Positions 46,874 through 57,983 of a stretch of 64,000 bases of DNA are shown in pieces. The translations under genes were made by a program, and so were the position numbers. Numbering within the stretch: the stretch's first letter is position 1; each line of letters starts with the position of its first letter. Source of the DNA: Aedes albopictus (taxonomy: Eukaryota; Arthropoda; Insecta; Diptera; Culicidae); the NCBI RefSeq assembly GCF_035046485.1, contig NC_085136.1, positions 294,663,080 to 294,727,079 of the forward strand, given 5' to 3'. The notes below the pieces were generated by a model that did not search any database, was not told the origin of the DNA, and saw nothing but the letters and a program-made list of their open reading frames with translations.

Positions 46874-46936
46874 CTAACATAAGGCTGAATAACAAAAGGC
46901 TGAATGCACAAAAGGCTGAATACGAAAGGCTGAAAG
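46874..46936. repeat. AAGGCTGAA short-repeat cluster, second copy
   Basis: TAACATAAGGCTGAA, CAAAAGGCTGAA, TGCACAAAAGGCTGAA and CGAAAGGCTGAA occur in succession, as at 37817-37927. Confidence 0.75.
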
Positions 46937-47069
46937 CATAGTATGTCTGAGCCGGTGCTATGTTGGTCATTTGAGGACAATCACTGATTACGGTTAAACG
47001 ACGGATACAACTTTATTAAGGTTGGTCAGTTTTTTACTTCTATAGAACTAGATACATGGAATACTTATC

Positions 47070-47330
47070 TTCTTCTTCTTCTTTGTGGCTCTACGTCCGC
47101 ACTGGGACTTGGCCTGCCTCGCTTCAACTTAGTGTTCTTTGAGCACTTCCACAGTTATTAATTGAAGGGCTTTCTTTGCCTGCCATTGCATGAATTTGTA
47201 TATTGTGAGGCAAGTACAATGATACTCTATGCCCAGGGAATCGAGAAAATTTTCCCGACCGGAACGGGAATCGAACCCGCCGTCTCCGGATTGGCGATCC
47301 AAAGCCTTAACCACTAGGATAACTGGAGAC
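47070..47330 (-). mobile_element. Feilai-like SINE, best-preserved copy, about 260 bp
   Basis: On the minus strand it begins GTCTCCAGTTATCCTAGTGG TTAAGGC (A box) and continues to GGCGGGTTCGATTCCCGTTC (B box). The body has CCTGGGCATAGAGTATCATT, ACAATATACAAATTCATGCA, TTAATAACTGTGGAAGTGCTC and AGCGAGGCAGGCC, and it ends in a GAA-repeat tail at 47070-47084. The tRNA-like head, composite body and trinucleotide tail are typical of the Feilai family of Aedes. No protein is encoded. Confidence 0.85.
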
Positions 47331-47358
47331 TCATGGTCAATTTTATGTTCGTATTAAA

Positions 47359-47773
47359 TATTTATTTTAATATGGAACGAACTCACCGATAAATATCCAT
47401 CCCTGTGTATAGTGATTAAATATGTCCTCCTGAACGACGTCATCAGAATCGGATGTTATCACTCTTATCAGGAGGAATGCATATTTTAATAAAACTGTAT
47501 TCTAGGATTTCACGCCGAAACTTCTAGTGGTGAGCTTTACACTGTTTATTTGATAAATTTACAGAGATGACTATCTAAACGTGCCGTACTTAGACATAAG
47601 TACTATCACAACATTTTGTGATATGGGAAAATTACATATATTGAACCTTTACAAAACAAATAATAGCATGAAACGAGCGCACCAATTTAGAAAACGGTCC
47701 ATCAAACAGACGCATACAAGGGAGATGCGAACCCCACTTGCTCGAGTCTCTTCTCCGCATTCAATTAAATATG
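47359..47773. repeat. Second copy of the dispersed duplication, without the hairpin
   Basis: See 46385-46856. This copy shows the uninterrupted sequence at the hairpin insertion point. The AACGAACTCACC motif also appears near 60138 (GAACGAGCTCACCAATTCA), a possible third distant member. Confidence 0.8.
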
Positions 47774-48108
47774 TCGGCCCCCGATTCTGTCTAGACCCGA
47801 CTTCATCACGATTTTAAACCGATTTTATTACCCTCTGAGATTTCATAAGTTGTAGTGTGGATCAATTGTCCATACTTTCAGAATGCGATTTCTGATTATT
47901 CCGCTTTTCCCTAATCTTTTTTTCCTGACATTACGGCAATATTGGGACATAGTCTGCATCCCATCATCCCGTCAATTCTATGGGCATTTCCACATTTATG
48001 AAGTGAATTCTTTCTTGCATGGTTCCAGAAAAGTTCATCAATGTGCGCTACAAAGGCCAGAAAATGATTGAAAACTCATTTTGGTGCGGATCACATACCG
48101 CCCAAGCA
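47774..48108. other. Intron with no recognised feature
   Basis: Mixed-composition sequence with short unrecognised frames (for example 47883-48071). Confidence 0.4.
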
Positions 48109-48239
48109 GCACTTTTTGGTCAAATAGACTAGAAGCTGTTCTTAGAACCGTCATACAACCAAAATAAAAGTTATTAGGTTTTATGATGGTTCTAAAAACC
48201 TCTACGAGACTAACTAGCCATCAAAAAGTTACTTGGGCG
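48109..48239. mobile_element. 131-bp MITE with CGCCCAAG termini
   Basis: The left end CGCCCAAGCAGCACTTTTTG and the right end CAAAAAGTTACTTGGGCG are inverted repeats. Inside, GTTCTTAGAACCGTCATA and TATGATGGTTCTAAAAAC pair as well. The CCCAAG terminus recalls that of the element at 57984-59292. Confidence 0.75.
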
Positions 48240-48369
48240 CTGTTACATTCTTGCCAATAATGTAAAATACTTTTGATAAATTGAAACAAAAGTTGGTATA
48301 CAAATAAGAAATAGATCTGGAAGGTTTACTGATGGTCTGCCTAGCAGTCCCCTGAGATGAACCAGCCTG

Positions 48370-48980
48370 GCGTTTAAAATTCTGAAGATATACCGGAAAG
48401 ATTCTGAATAAATCTTCGCAGAAATTAGAATTCAGGAGAAATCTCTGGATGAACCAGGGAAAATTTCTCATGGAACCACAGGAGAAACCTATGCCAAATT
48501 CCTGAAAAGAACCCCAAGAATGTTTCAAGAATGTTCAGGATGAAACGTTCAAGAAGTTTCGGATATTAATCTTGAGGGAATATCTGAATAATCCAAGAAA
48601 GAACTCTGGGTGAATCACGAGAAACTCCATTGAAGTACGAAAGAAGCGATCCTTGGAGGAACCTCGAAAAACATTCATGGTGGATTCTCGAGAAAATCTT
48701 CCAAGAAATCTTAGGAAGTATCCATGAAGAAAGAATTTTGGAAAGAATGATGGAGAAAATCTCTAGAGTAATCTACTAAGGTTCCCGGGAAAAAATCCCT
48801 GGCGAAATTACCAAGAGGAATCCCGGTACGAATTCCAGAGAAAAATCTCGGTGGATTCTCGATACCATTTCTCAAAAGAATCCTGGGAGGGATAAAGGTA
48901 GAATCATGGAAGAAATTCCATAATGAGTCGCGGAAGGAATCGCTGGAGGAACTTAAAAAGAATCCTGAATGAAATTTTTG
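48370..48980. repeat. Degenerate satellite-derived block, purine-rich
   Basis: GAGGAACCTCGAAAA, GGAAGAAATTCC, GGAATCGCTGGAGGAAC and similar words recur every 20-40 bp, in the opposite polarity to satellite block C that follows. Confidence 0.5.
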
Positions 48981-49039
48981 AAAATAATCATGACACATCT
49001 GCAACACGGCTAGATATAACAGAAGCGGTAAAGGCGCAG

Positions 49040-49315
49040 GCATAAAGCAATGCAGAGGAAGGTGAGTTCAGTACCGATTTCGTAATGAAAATTTCCTTGA
49101 CATTCTTAGGCATGGAGTATTACTAGGACAACTCTGAGTTAAAAACTGTGGAAGTGGTCATACACATAAAAACATGAAGCATTTTAAGGCATAATTCGTT
49201 TAATTGACATTGAGAAATGATTTTGTGAAAAAATACAACTTGTTTTGGTGGGGTTCGAACCTTCGACTTCGTATTGCTTGTTCGGTGCTTTAACCAACTA
49301 AGCCACAGAATAAGA
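49040..49315. mobile_element. Two SINE remnants: body on + (49075-49165), tRNA-like head on - (49246-49315)
   Basis: The + part reads GAAAATTTCCTTGACATTC, AGGCATGGAGTATTA and TTAAAAACTGTGGAAGTGGTC, diverged Feilai-like body. The - part reads TGTGGCTTAGTTGGTTAAAGC (A box) and GAAGGTTCGAACCCCACC (B box), a sister of the head at 37510-37585. Confidence 0.6.
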
Positions 49316-50340
49316 TACGATTCTGCAAAATAGAAAGTCAAACTGGATTCCAAACACAACCCTAACCACGTGCGTCTCTCACAACTTTATCTCTCCTTCC
49401 GCTCTAAAATGTCAATATCTCGCACTCTCGCGGCCTCTGAACAACAAGCCGGAATCAATGAGAAAGGATGCACTCAATTACTTGAGCGATTGTGTTTGAG
49501 GTGCATACCTAGAATAACGCTAAAAATTCCTTAAGGGATTCCTTCAGGAGATCCTCCAGGGATTCTTTCAGGAATTCTTCCAGGAATTCCTTCAGGAATT
49601 ACTCTAGAGATTTCTTCAGGAATTCCTTCAGGAATCCCACGGTTTTCTCCAGAAATTCCTACATGGATTCCCTCAAGAATTCATCCTGTGATTTTCCCAG
49701 GAAATCTACCAGCGTTCTACCAGATATTCCTCCAAGAATTCTTCCAGGAAGTCCTCTATGAATTCCTTCAGAGATTCTTCCAGAAATTACTCCAAGGATT
49801 CCTCGAAGAATTCATCCAGGGATTCTTTCAGGAATTACTCCTGGACAAATTTCTCCAGGGATTTCTCCAGGAATGCCTCCACTGATTACTCCAGGAATTC
49901 CCTCAGGGATTCTTCCAGGAATTCCCTCCGGGATTGCTCCGGAATTCCCTTCGGGATTCCCCCGGAATTCCCTCAGGGATTCCTCCAGGAATTCCCTCAG
50001 GGATTCCTCCAGGAATTCCCTCAGGGATTCCTCCAGGAATTCCCTCAGGGATTCCTCCAGGAATTCCCTCAGGGATTCCTCCAGGAATTCCCTCAGGGAT
50101 TCCTCCAGGAATTCTCTCAGGGATTCCTCCAGGAATTCCCTCAGGGATTCCTCCACGAATTCCCTCAGGGATTCCTCCACGAATTCCCTCAGGGATTCCT
50201 CCATGAATTCCCTCAGGGATTCCTACACGAATTCCCTCAGGGATTCCTCCACGAATTCCCTCAGGGATTCCTCCAGGAATTCCCTCAGAGATTCCTCCAG
50301 GAATTCCCTCAGGGATTCCTCCAGGAATTCCCTCAGGGAT

Positions 50341-52985
50341 TCCTCCAAGAATTCCCTCAGGCATTCCTCCAGGAATTCCCTCCGGGACTCTTCCAGGAAT
50401 TCCCTCCAGAACTTTTCCAGGAATTCCCACAGGGATTCCTTCAGGAATTCCCTCCTGGATTCCTCCAGGAATTCCCTCCGGGATTCATCCAGGAATTCCC
50501 TCCGGGATTCATCCAGGATCTCCCTCCAGGATTCATCCAGGAATTCCCTCAGGGATTCCTACAGGAATTCCCTCAGGGATTCCTCCAGGAATTGCCTCAG
50601 GTATTCCTCCAGGAATTTCCTCAGGGATTCCTCCAGGAATCCCCTCAGGGATTCCTCCAGGAATTCCCTCAGGGATTCCTCCAGGAATTCCCTCAGGGAT
50701 TCCTCCAGGAATTCCCTCAGGGATTCCTCCAGGAATTCCCTCAGGGATTCCTCCAGGAATTCCCTCAGGGATTCCTCCTGGAATTCCCTTAGGGATTCCT
50801 CCAGGAATTCCCTCCGGGATTCCTCCAGGAATTCCCTCCGGGATTCCTCCAGGAATTCCCTCCGGGATTCCTCCAGGAATTCCCTCCGGGATTCCTCCAG
50901 GAATTCCCTCCGGGATTCCTCCAGGAATTCCCTCCGGGATTCCTCCAGGAATTCCCTCCGGGATTCCTCCAGGAATTCCCTCCGGGATTCCTCCAGGAAT
51001 TCCCTCCGGGATTCCTCCAGGAATTCCCTCCGGGATTCCTCCAGGAATTCCCTCCGGGATTCCTCCAGGAATTCCCTCCGGGATTCCTCCAGGAATTCCC
51101 TCCGGGATTCCTCCAGGAATTCCCTCCGGGATTCCTCCAGGAATTCCCTCCGGGATTCCTCCAGGAATTCCCTCCGGGATTCCTCCAGGAATTCCCTCCG
51201 GGATTCCTCCAGGAATTCCCTCCGGGATTCCTCCAGGAATTCCCTCCGGGATTCCTCCAGGAATTCCCTCCGGGATTCCTCCAGGAATTCCCTCCGGGAT
51301 TCCTCCAGGAATTCCCTCCGGGATTCCTCCAGGAATTCCCTCCGGGATTCCTCCAGGAATTCCCTCCGGGATTCCTCCAGGAATTCCCTCCGGGATTCCT
51401 CCAGGAATTCCCTCCGGGATTCCTCCAGGAATTCCCTCCGGGATTCCTCCAGGAATTCCCTCCGGGATTCCTCCAGGAATTCCCTCCGGGATTCCTCCAG
51501 GAATTCCCTCCGGGATTCCTCCAGGAATTCCCTCCGGGATTCCTCCAGGAATTCCCTCCGGGATTCCTCCAGGAATTCCCTCCGGGATTCCTCCAGGAAT
51601 TCCCTCCGGGATTCCTCCAGGAATTCCCTCCGGGATTCCTCCAGGAATTCCCTCCGGGATTCCTCCAGGAATTCCCTCCGGGATTCCTCCAGGAATTCCC
51701 TCCGGGATTCCTCCAGGAATTCCCTCCGGGATTCCTCCAGGAATTCCCTCCGGGATTCCTCCAGGAATTCCCTCCGGGATTCCTCCAGGAATTCCCTCCG
51801 GGATTCCTCCAGGAATTCCCTCCGGGATTCCTCCAGGAATTCCCTCCGGGATTCCTCCAGGAATTCCCTCCGGGATTCCTCCAGGAATTCCCTCCGGGAT
51901 TCCTCCAGGAATTCCCTCCGGGATTCCTCCAGGAATTCCCTCCGGGATTCCTCCAGGAATTCCCTCCGGGATTCCTCCAGGAATTCCCTCCGGGATTCCT
52001 CCAGGAATTCCCTCCGGGATTCCTCCAGGAATTCCCTCAGGGATTCCTCCAGGAATTCCCTCCGGGATTCCTCCAGGAATTCCCTCCGGGATTCCTCCAG
52101 GAATTCCCTCCGGGATTCCTCCAGGAATTCCCTCCGGGATTCCTCCAGGAATTCCCTCCGGGATTCCTCCAGGAATTCCCTCCGGGATTCCTCCAGGAAT
52201 TCCCTCCGGGATTCCTCCAGGAATTCCCTCCGGGATTCCTCCAGGAATTCCCTCCGGGATTCCTCCAGGAATTCCCTCCGGGATTCCTCCAGGAATTCCC
52301 TCCGGGATTCCTCCAGGAATTCCCTCCGGGATTCCTCCAGGAATTCCCTCCGGGATTCCTCCAGGAATTCCCTCCGGGATTCCTCCAGGAATTCCCTCCG
52401 GGATTCCTCCAGGAATTCCCTCCGGGATTCCTCCAGGAATTCCCTCCGGGATTCCTCCAGGAATTCCCTCCGGGATTCCTCCAGGAATTCCCTCAGGGAT
52501 TCCTCCAGGAATTCCCTCAGGGATTCCTCCAAGAATTCCCTCAGGCATTCCTCCAGGAATTCCCTCCGGGACTCTTCCAGGAATTCCCTCCAGAACTTTT
52601 CCAGGAATTCCCACAGGGATTCCTTCAGGAATTCCCTCCGGGATTCATCCAGGAATTCCCTCCGGGATTCATCCAGGATCTCCCTCCAGGATTCATCCAG
52701 GAATTCCCTCAGGGATTCCTACAGGAATTCCCTCAGGGATTCCTCCAGGAATTGCCTCAGGTATTCCTCCAGGAATTTCCTCAGGGATTCCTCCAGGAAT
52801 CCCCTCAGGGATTCCTCCAGGAATTCCCTCAGGGATTCCTCCAGGAATTCCCTCAGGGATTCCTCCAGGAATTCCCTCAGGGATTCCTCCAGGAATTCCC
52901 TCAGGGATTCCTCCAGGAATTCCCTCAGGGATTCCTCCTGGAATTCCCTTAGGGATTCCTCCAGGAATTCCCTCCGGGATTCCTC
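50341..52985. repeat. Higher-order duplication inside block C, period 2160-2184 bp
   Basis: A distinctive run of variant units (CCTCCAAGAATTCCC, GGCATTCC, GGGACTCTTCCAGG, CCAGAACTTTTCC, CCCACAGGGATTCC, GGATTTCCTCA-type words) at 50341-50815 recurs at 52525-52985. The offset is 2184 bp (91 units) at its start and 2160 bp (90 units) further on, because the first copy has one extra unit near 50455. A long uniform run follows each copy, about 70 units after the first and 85 after the second. Confidence 0.9.
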
Positions 52986-55580
52986 CAGGAATTCCCTCCG
53001 GGATTCCTCCAGGAATTCCCTCCGGGATTCCTCCAGGAATTCCCTCCGGGATTCCTCCAGGAATTCCCTCCGGGATTCCTCCAGGAATTCCCTCCGGGAT
53101 TCCTCCAGGAATTCCCTCCGGGATTCCTCCAGGAATTCCCTCCGGGATTCCTCCAGGAATTCCCTCCGGGATTCCTCCAGGAATTCCCTCCGGGATTCCT
53201 CCAGGAATTCCCTCCGGGATTCCTCCAGGAATTCCCTCCGGGATTCCTCCAGGAATTCCCTCCGGGATTCCTCCAGGAATTCCCTCCGGGATTCCTCCAG
53301 GAATTCCCTCCGGGATTCCTCCAGGAATTCCCTCCGGGATTCCTCCAGGAATTCCCTCCGGGATTCCTCCAGGAATTCCCTCCGGGATTCCTCCAGGAAT
53401 TCCCTCCGGGATTCCTCCAGGAATTCCCTCCGGGATTCCTCCAGGAATTCCCTCCGGGATTCCTCCAGGAATTCCCTCCGGGATTCCTCCAGGAATTCCC
53501 TCCGGGATTCCTCCAGGAATTCCCTCCGGGATTCCTCCAGGAATTCCCTCCGGGATTCCTCCAGGAATTCCCTCCGGGATTCCTCCAGGAATTCCCTCCG
53601 GGATTCCTCCAGGAATTCCCTCCGGGATTCCTCCAGGAATTCCCTCCGGGATTCCTCCAGGAATTCCCTCCGGGATTCCTCCAGGAATTCCCTCCGGGAT
53701 TCCTCCAGGAATTCCCTCCGGGATTCCTCCAGGAATTCCCTCCGGGATTCCTCCAGGAATTCCCTCCGGGATTCCTCCAGGAATTCCCTCCGGGATTCCT
53801 CCAGGAATTCCCTCCGGGATTCCTCCAGGAATTCCCTCCGGGATTCCTCCAGGAATTCCCTCCGGGATTCCTCCAGGAATTCCCTCCGGGATTCCTCCAG
53901 GAATTCCCTCCGGGATTCCTCCAGGAATTCCCTCCGGGATTCCTCCAGGAATTCCCTCCGGGATTCCTCCAGGAATTCCCTCCGGGATTCCTCCAGGAAT
54001 TCCCTCCGGGATTCCTCCAGGAATTCCCTCCGGGATTCCTCCAGGAATTCCCTCCGGGATTCCTCCAGGAATTCCCTCCGGGATTCCTCCAGGAATTCCC
54101 TCCGGGATTCCTCCAGGAATTCCCTCCGGGATTCCTCCAGGAATTCCCTCCGGGATTCCTCCAGGAATTCCCTCCGGGATTCCTCCAGGAATTCCCTCCG
54201 GGATTCCTCCAGGAATTCCCTCCGGGATTCCTCCAGGAATTCCCTCCGGGATTCCTCCAGGAATTCCCTCCGGGATTCCTCCAGGAATTCCCTCCGGGAT
54301 TCCTCCAGGAATTCCCTCCGGGATTCCTCCAGGAATTCCCTCCGGGATTCCTCCAGGAATTCCCTCCGGGATTCCTCCAGGAATTCCCTCCGGGATTCCT
54401 CCAGGAATTCCCTCCGGGATTCCTCCAGGAATTCCCTCCGGGATTCCTCCAGGAATTCCCTCCGGGATTCCTCCAGGAATTCCCTCCGGGATTCCTCCAG
54501 GAATTCCCTCCGGGATTCCTCCAGGAATTCCCTCCGGGATTCCTCCAGGAATTCCCTCCGGGATTCCTCCAGGAATTCCCTCCGGGATTCCTCCAGGAAT
54601 TCCCTCCGGGATTCCTCCAGGAATTCCCTCCGGGATTCCTCCAGGAATTCCCTCCGGGATTCCTCCAGGAATTCCCTCCGGGATTCCTCCAGGAATTCCC
54701 TCCGGGATTCCTCCAGGAATTCCCTCCGGGATTCCTCCAGGAATTCCCTCCGGGATTCCTCCAGGAATTCCCTCCGGGATTCCTCCAGGAATTCCCTCCG
54801 GGATTCCTCCAGGAATTCCCTCCGGGATTCCTCCAGGAATTCCCTCCGGGATTCCTCCAGGAATTCCCTCCGGGATTCCTCCAGGAATTCCCTCCGGGAT
54901 TCCTCCAGGAATTCCCTCCGGGATTCCTCCAGGAATTCCCTCCGGGATTCCTCCAGGAATTCCCTCCGGGATTCCTCCAGGAATTCCCTCCGGGATTCCT
55001 TCAGGAATTCCCTCCGGGATTCCTTCAGGAATTCCCTCCGGGATTCCTTCAGGAATTCCCTCCGGGATTCCTTCAGGAATTCCCTCCGGGATTCCTCCAG
55101 GAATTCCCTCCGGGATTCCTCCAGGAACTCCCTCCGTGATTCCTCCAGGAACTCCCTCCGGGATTCCTCCAGGAATTCCCTCCGGGATTCCTCCAGGAAT
55201 TCCCTCCGGGATTCCTCCAGGAATTCCCTCCGGGATTCCTCCAGGAATTCCCTCCGGGATTCCTCCAGGAACTCCCTCCGGGATTCCTCCAGGAACTCCC
55301 TCCGGGATTCCTACAGGAATTCCCTCCGGGATTCCTCCAGGAACTCCCTCCGGGATTCCTCCAGGAACTCCCTCCGGGATTCCTCCAGGAATTACCTCCG
55401 GGATTCCTCTAGGAATTCCCTCCGGGATTCCTCCAGGAATTCCCTCCGGGATTCCTCCAGGAATTCCCTCCGGGAATCCTCCAGGAATTCCCTCAGGGAT
55501 TCCTCCAGGAATTCCCTCAGGGATTCCTCCAGGAATTCCCTCAGGGATTCCTCCAGGAATTCCCTCAGGGATTCCTCCAG

Positions 55581-57165
55581 GAATTCCCACAGAGATTGCT
55601 CCAGGTATTTCCTCAGGGATTCCTCCAGGGATTCCCTCAGGGATTCCTAGGAATTCCCTCAGGGATTCCTCCAGGAATTCCCCCAGGGATTCCTCCAGGA
55701 AATCTTCCAGGGATTCCTCCAGGAATTGCCTCAGGTATTCCTCCAGGAATTTCCTCAAGAATTCCTGCAGGATTTCCCTCCGGGATTCCTCCAGGAATTC
55801 CCTCCGGGATTCCTCCAGGAATTCCCTCCGGGATTCCTCCAGGAATTCCCTCCGGGATTCCTCCAGGAATTCCCTCCGGGATTCCTCCAGGAATTCCCTC
55901 CGGGATTCCTCCAGGAATTCCCTCCGGGATTCCTCCAGGAATTCCCTCCGGGATTCCTCCAGGAATTCCCTCCGGGATTCCTCCAGGAATTCCCTCCGGG
56001 ATTCCTCCAGGAATTCCCTCCGGGATTCCTCCAGGAATTCCCTCCGGGATTCCTCCAGGAATTCCCTCCGGGATTCCTCCAGGAATTCCCTCCGGGATTC
56101 CTCCAGGAATTCCCTCCGGGATTCCTCCAGGAATTCCCTCCGGGATTCCTCCAGGAATTCCCTCCGGGATTCCTCCAGGAATTCCCTCCGGGATTCCTCC
56201 AGGAATTCCCTCCGGGATTCCTCCAGGAATTCCCTCCGGGATTCCTCCAGGAATTCCCTCCGGGATTCCTTCAGGAATTCCCTCCGGGATTCCTTCAGGA
56301 ATTCCCTCCGGGATTCCTTCAGGAATTCCCTCCGGGATTCCTTCAGGAATTCCCTCCGGGATTCCTTCAGGAATTCCCTCCGGGATTCCTCCAGGAATTC
56401 CCTCCGGGATTCCTCCAGGAATTCCCTCCGGGATTCCTCCAGGAATTCCCTCCGGGATTCCTCCAGGAATTCCCTCCGGGATTCCTCCAGGAATTCCCTC
56501 CGGGATTCCTCCAGGAATTCCCTCCGGGATTCCTCCAGGAATTCCCTCCGGGATTCCTCCAGGAATTCCCTCCGGGATTCCTCCAGGAATTCCCTCCGGG
56601 ATTCCTCCAGGAATTCCCTCCGGGATTCCTCCAGGAATTCCCTCCGGGATTCCTCCAGGAATTCCCTCGGAAATTCCTTCAGGAAACCCCTCAGGAATTC
56701 CTTCAGGAATTCTCCCAGGGATTCCTTCTGGAATTCCCTTCAGGGGTTCCCTCAGGGATTCCTCCAGGAATTCCCTCAGGGATTCCTCCAGGAATTCCCA
56801 CAGAGATTGCTCGAGGTATTTCCTCAGGGATTCCTCCAGGGATTCCCTCAGGGATTCCTCCAGGAATTCCCTCAGGGATTCCTCCAGGAATTCCCTCAGG
56901 GATTCCTCCAGGAATTCCCTCAGGGATTCCTCCAGGAATTCCCTCAGGGATTCCTCCAGGAATTCCCTCAGGGATTCCTCCAGGAATTCCCACAGAGATT
57001 GCTCCAGGTATTTCCTCAGGGATTCCTCCAGGGATTCCCTCAGGGATTCCTAGGAATTCCCTCAGGGATTCCTCCAGGAATTCCCCCAGGGATTCCTCCA
57101 GGAAATCTTCCAGGGATTCCTCCAGGAATTGCCTCAGGTATTCCTCCAGGAATTTCCTCAAGGAT
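55581..57165. repeat. Second higher-order duplication inside block C, offset about 1403 bp
   Basis: The variant string containing CCCACAGAGATTGCTCCAGG, GGATTCCTAGGAATTCCC and GGAAATCTTCCAGGGATTCC at 55581-55765 recurs at 56984-57165. Both copies share the same 2-bp loss at GGATTCCTAGG, which shifts the reading register. The offset is not a multiple of 24. Confidence 0.88.
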
Positions 57166-57269
57166 TCCTCCAGGATTTCCTTCAGGGACTCCTCCAGTAA
57201 TTCCTTTAGGGATTCCTTCAGGAGATTCTCCAGGGATTGCTCCAAGAGTTCCTCTAGGAATGTTATAGG

Positions 57270-57720
57270 AAGATTAAGCGGGTTTCAGGGGATAGTAGGG
57301 GATCTCAAGTGGGTTCCACGGGATTTTATTGGGTTTTATGTGCATTTCAGGGGGATTTATCGGAGCTTCAGAGGGCTGCTGGGAGGTTCCAGAGTTTCTA
57401 AGAGGTTTTAGGGTAGTTCCATGGGAATTTCAGCATACCTCATGGGGGTTATAGAGGACGTCAAAATGAGTTTTTCGAGGGAGGTATCTGAGCGTTTCTG
57501 CGGGTTTTATGGGTCTCCCACGGGGGTTTCAGGGACGTTACATAGTGATTTTAGTTTAAAGGTGTTGTATGAGTTTTCATGAGAGTTTAATAAGGCTGTA
57601 TTGGGTTCCAAGAGTAAGGGATTTCAGAGGGACTCATGAAGGTTTCAGAAGGGCTCTAAAAGGCTCCAGTGACACCCCTGAGGCTTAGAGGGTGTTTCAG
57701 GGGACTTTTACAATCACAGT
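57270..57720. repeat. Degenerate GTTTCAGGGG-type block
   Basis: GGGTTTCAGGGG, GGTTTTATGGG, GGTTCCAGAG and related G-rich words recur at about 15-25-bp spacing. It is the same family and polarity as the left half of 22650-23570. It directly abuts satellite block C. Confidence 0.6.
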
Positions 57721-57983
57721 GACTTCTATACAACCAAAAGTTGCGCTGCCATAGCTTTTATATAATATCTGCGTTACTTAGGTGATATGGATTCATGGGA
57801 TTCAAGAGAATTTTAGAAAGTGTTTGGAGATTTCAGAGATCTTTCGGGAACATTTCAATGGTTTTATGGTGGTTTCACGGAGATTTAGTGGGAATTGCAA
57901 CTCTCTTGCAACCTCCTTGAGGTTCTAGGAGCTTCCAGCGAGGTTACAGCAGCTATGGCGGAACAATCCAGCTCCAAGAGGTT

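Larger units (their letters stand above)
49527..57262. repeat. Satellite block C: 7.7 kb of 24-bp tandem repeat, pyrimidine-rich on +
   Basis: The dominant unit has halves GGAATTCCCTCC and GGGATTCCTCCA, about 320 copies. The left edge (49527-49960) is diverged. Nearly uniform runs lie at about 50800-52480 (one variant near 52036), 52963-54990 and 55760-56265. Local variant clusters occur, such as GGATTCCTTCAGG units at 55000-55095 and 56265-56390, and GGAACTCCCTCC units at 55117-55380. Stop-free frames run for kilobases in several frames on both strands: 1925 codons at 49873-55650 (+), 1021 at 52693-55758 (-), 710, 693, 657, 561 and 485 codons elsewhere. They encode DSSRNSLR-, PPGIPSGI-, QEFPPGFL-, GGIPEGIP- and [12 protein letters not shown] repeats. 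I reject all as genes: the frames are mutually overlapping and explained by the period. The block lies about 3.9 kb upstream, in gene direction, of the 45579-45674 exon. Confidence 0.97.

Noticed and set aside
50800..54990. Regular direct repeats, considered as a CRISPR array
   Set aside because: Units are contiguous with no unique spacers, and the window is clearly eukaryotic.
49873..55650. Open frame of 1925 codons encoding DSSRNSLR repeats, resembling an SR-rich protein
   Set aside because: It lies wholly in a 24-bp satellite; other frames on both strands are also open for kilobases, there is no non-repeat domain, and variation follows unit copying rather than codon constraint.
55136..57411. 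PPGIPSGI and QEFPPGFL frames resembling collagen or elastic proteins
   Set aside because: They are other frames of the same repeat; no GXY periodicity of true collagen, no signal peptide, no flanking domain.
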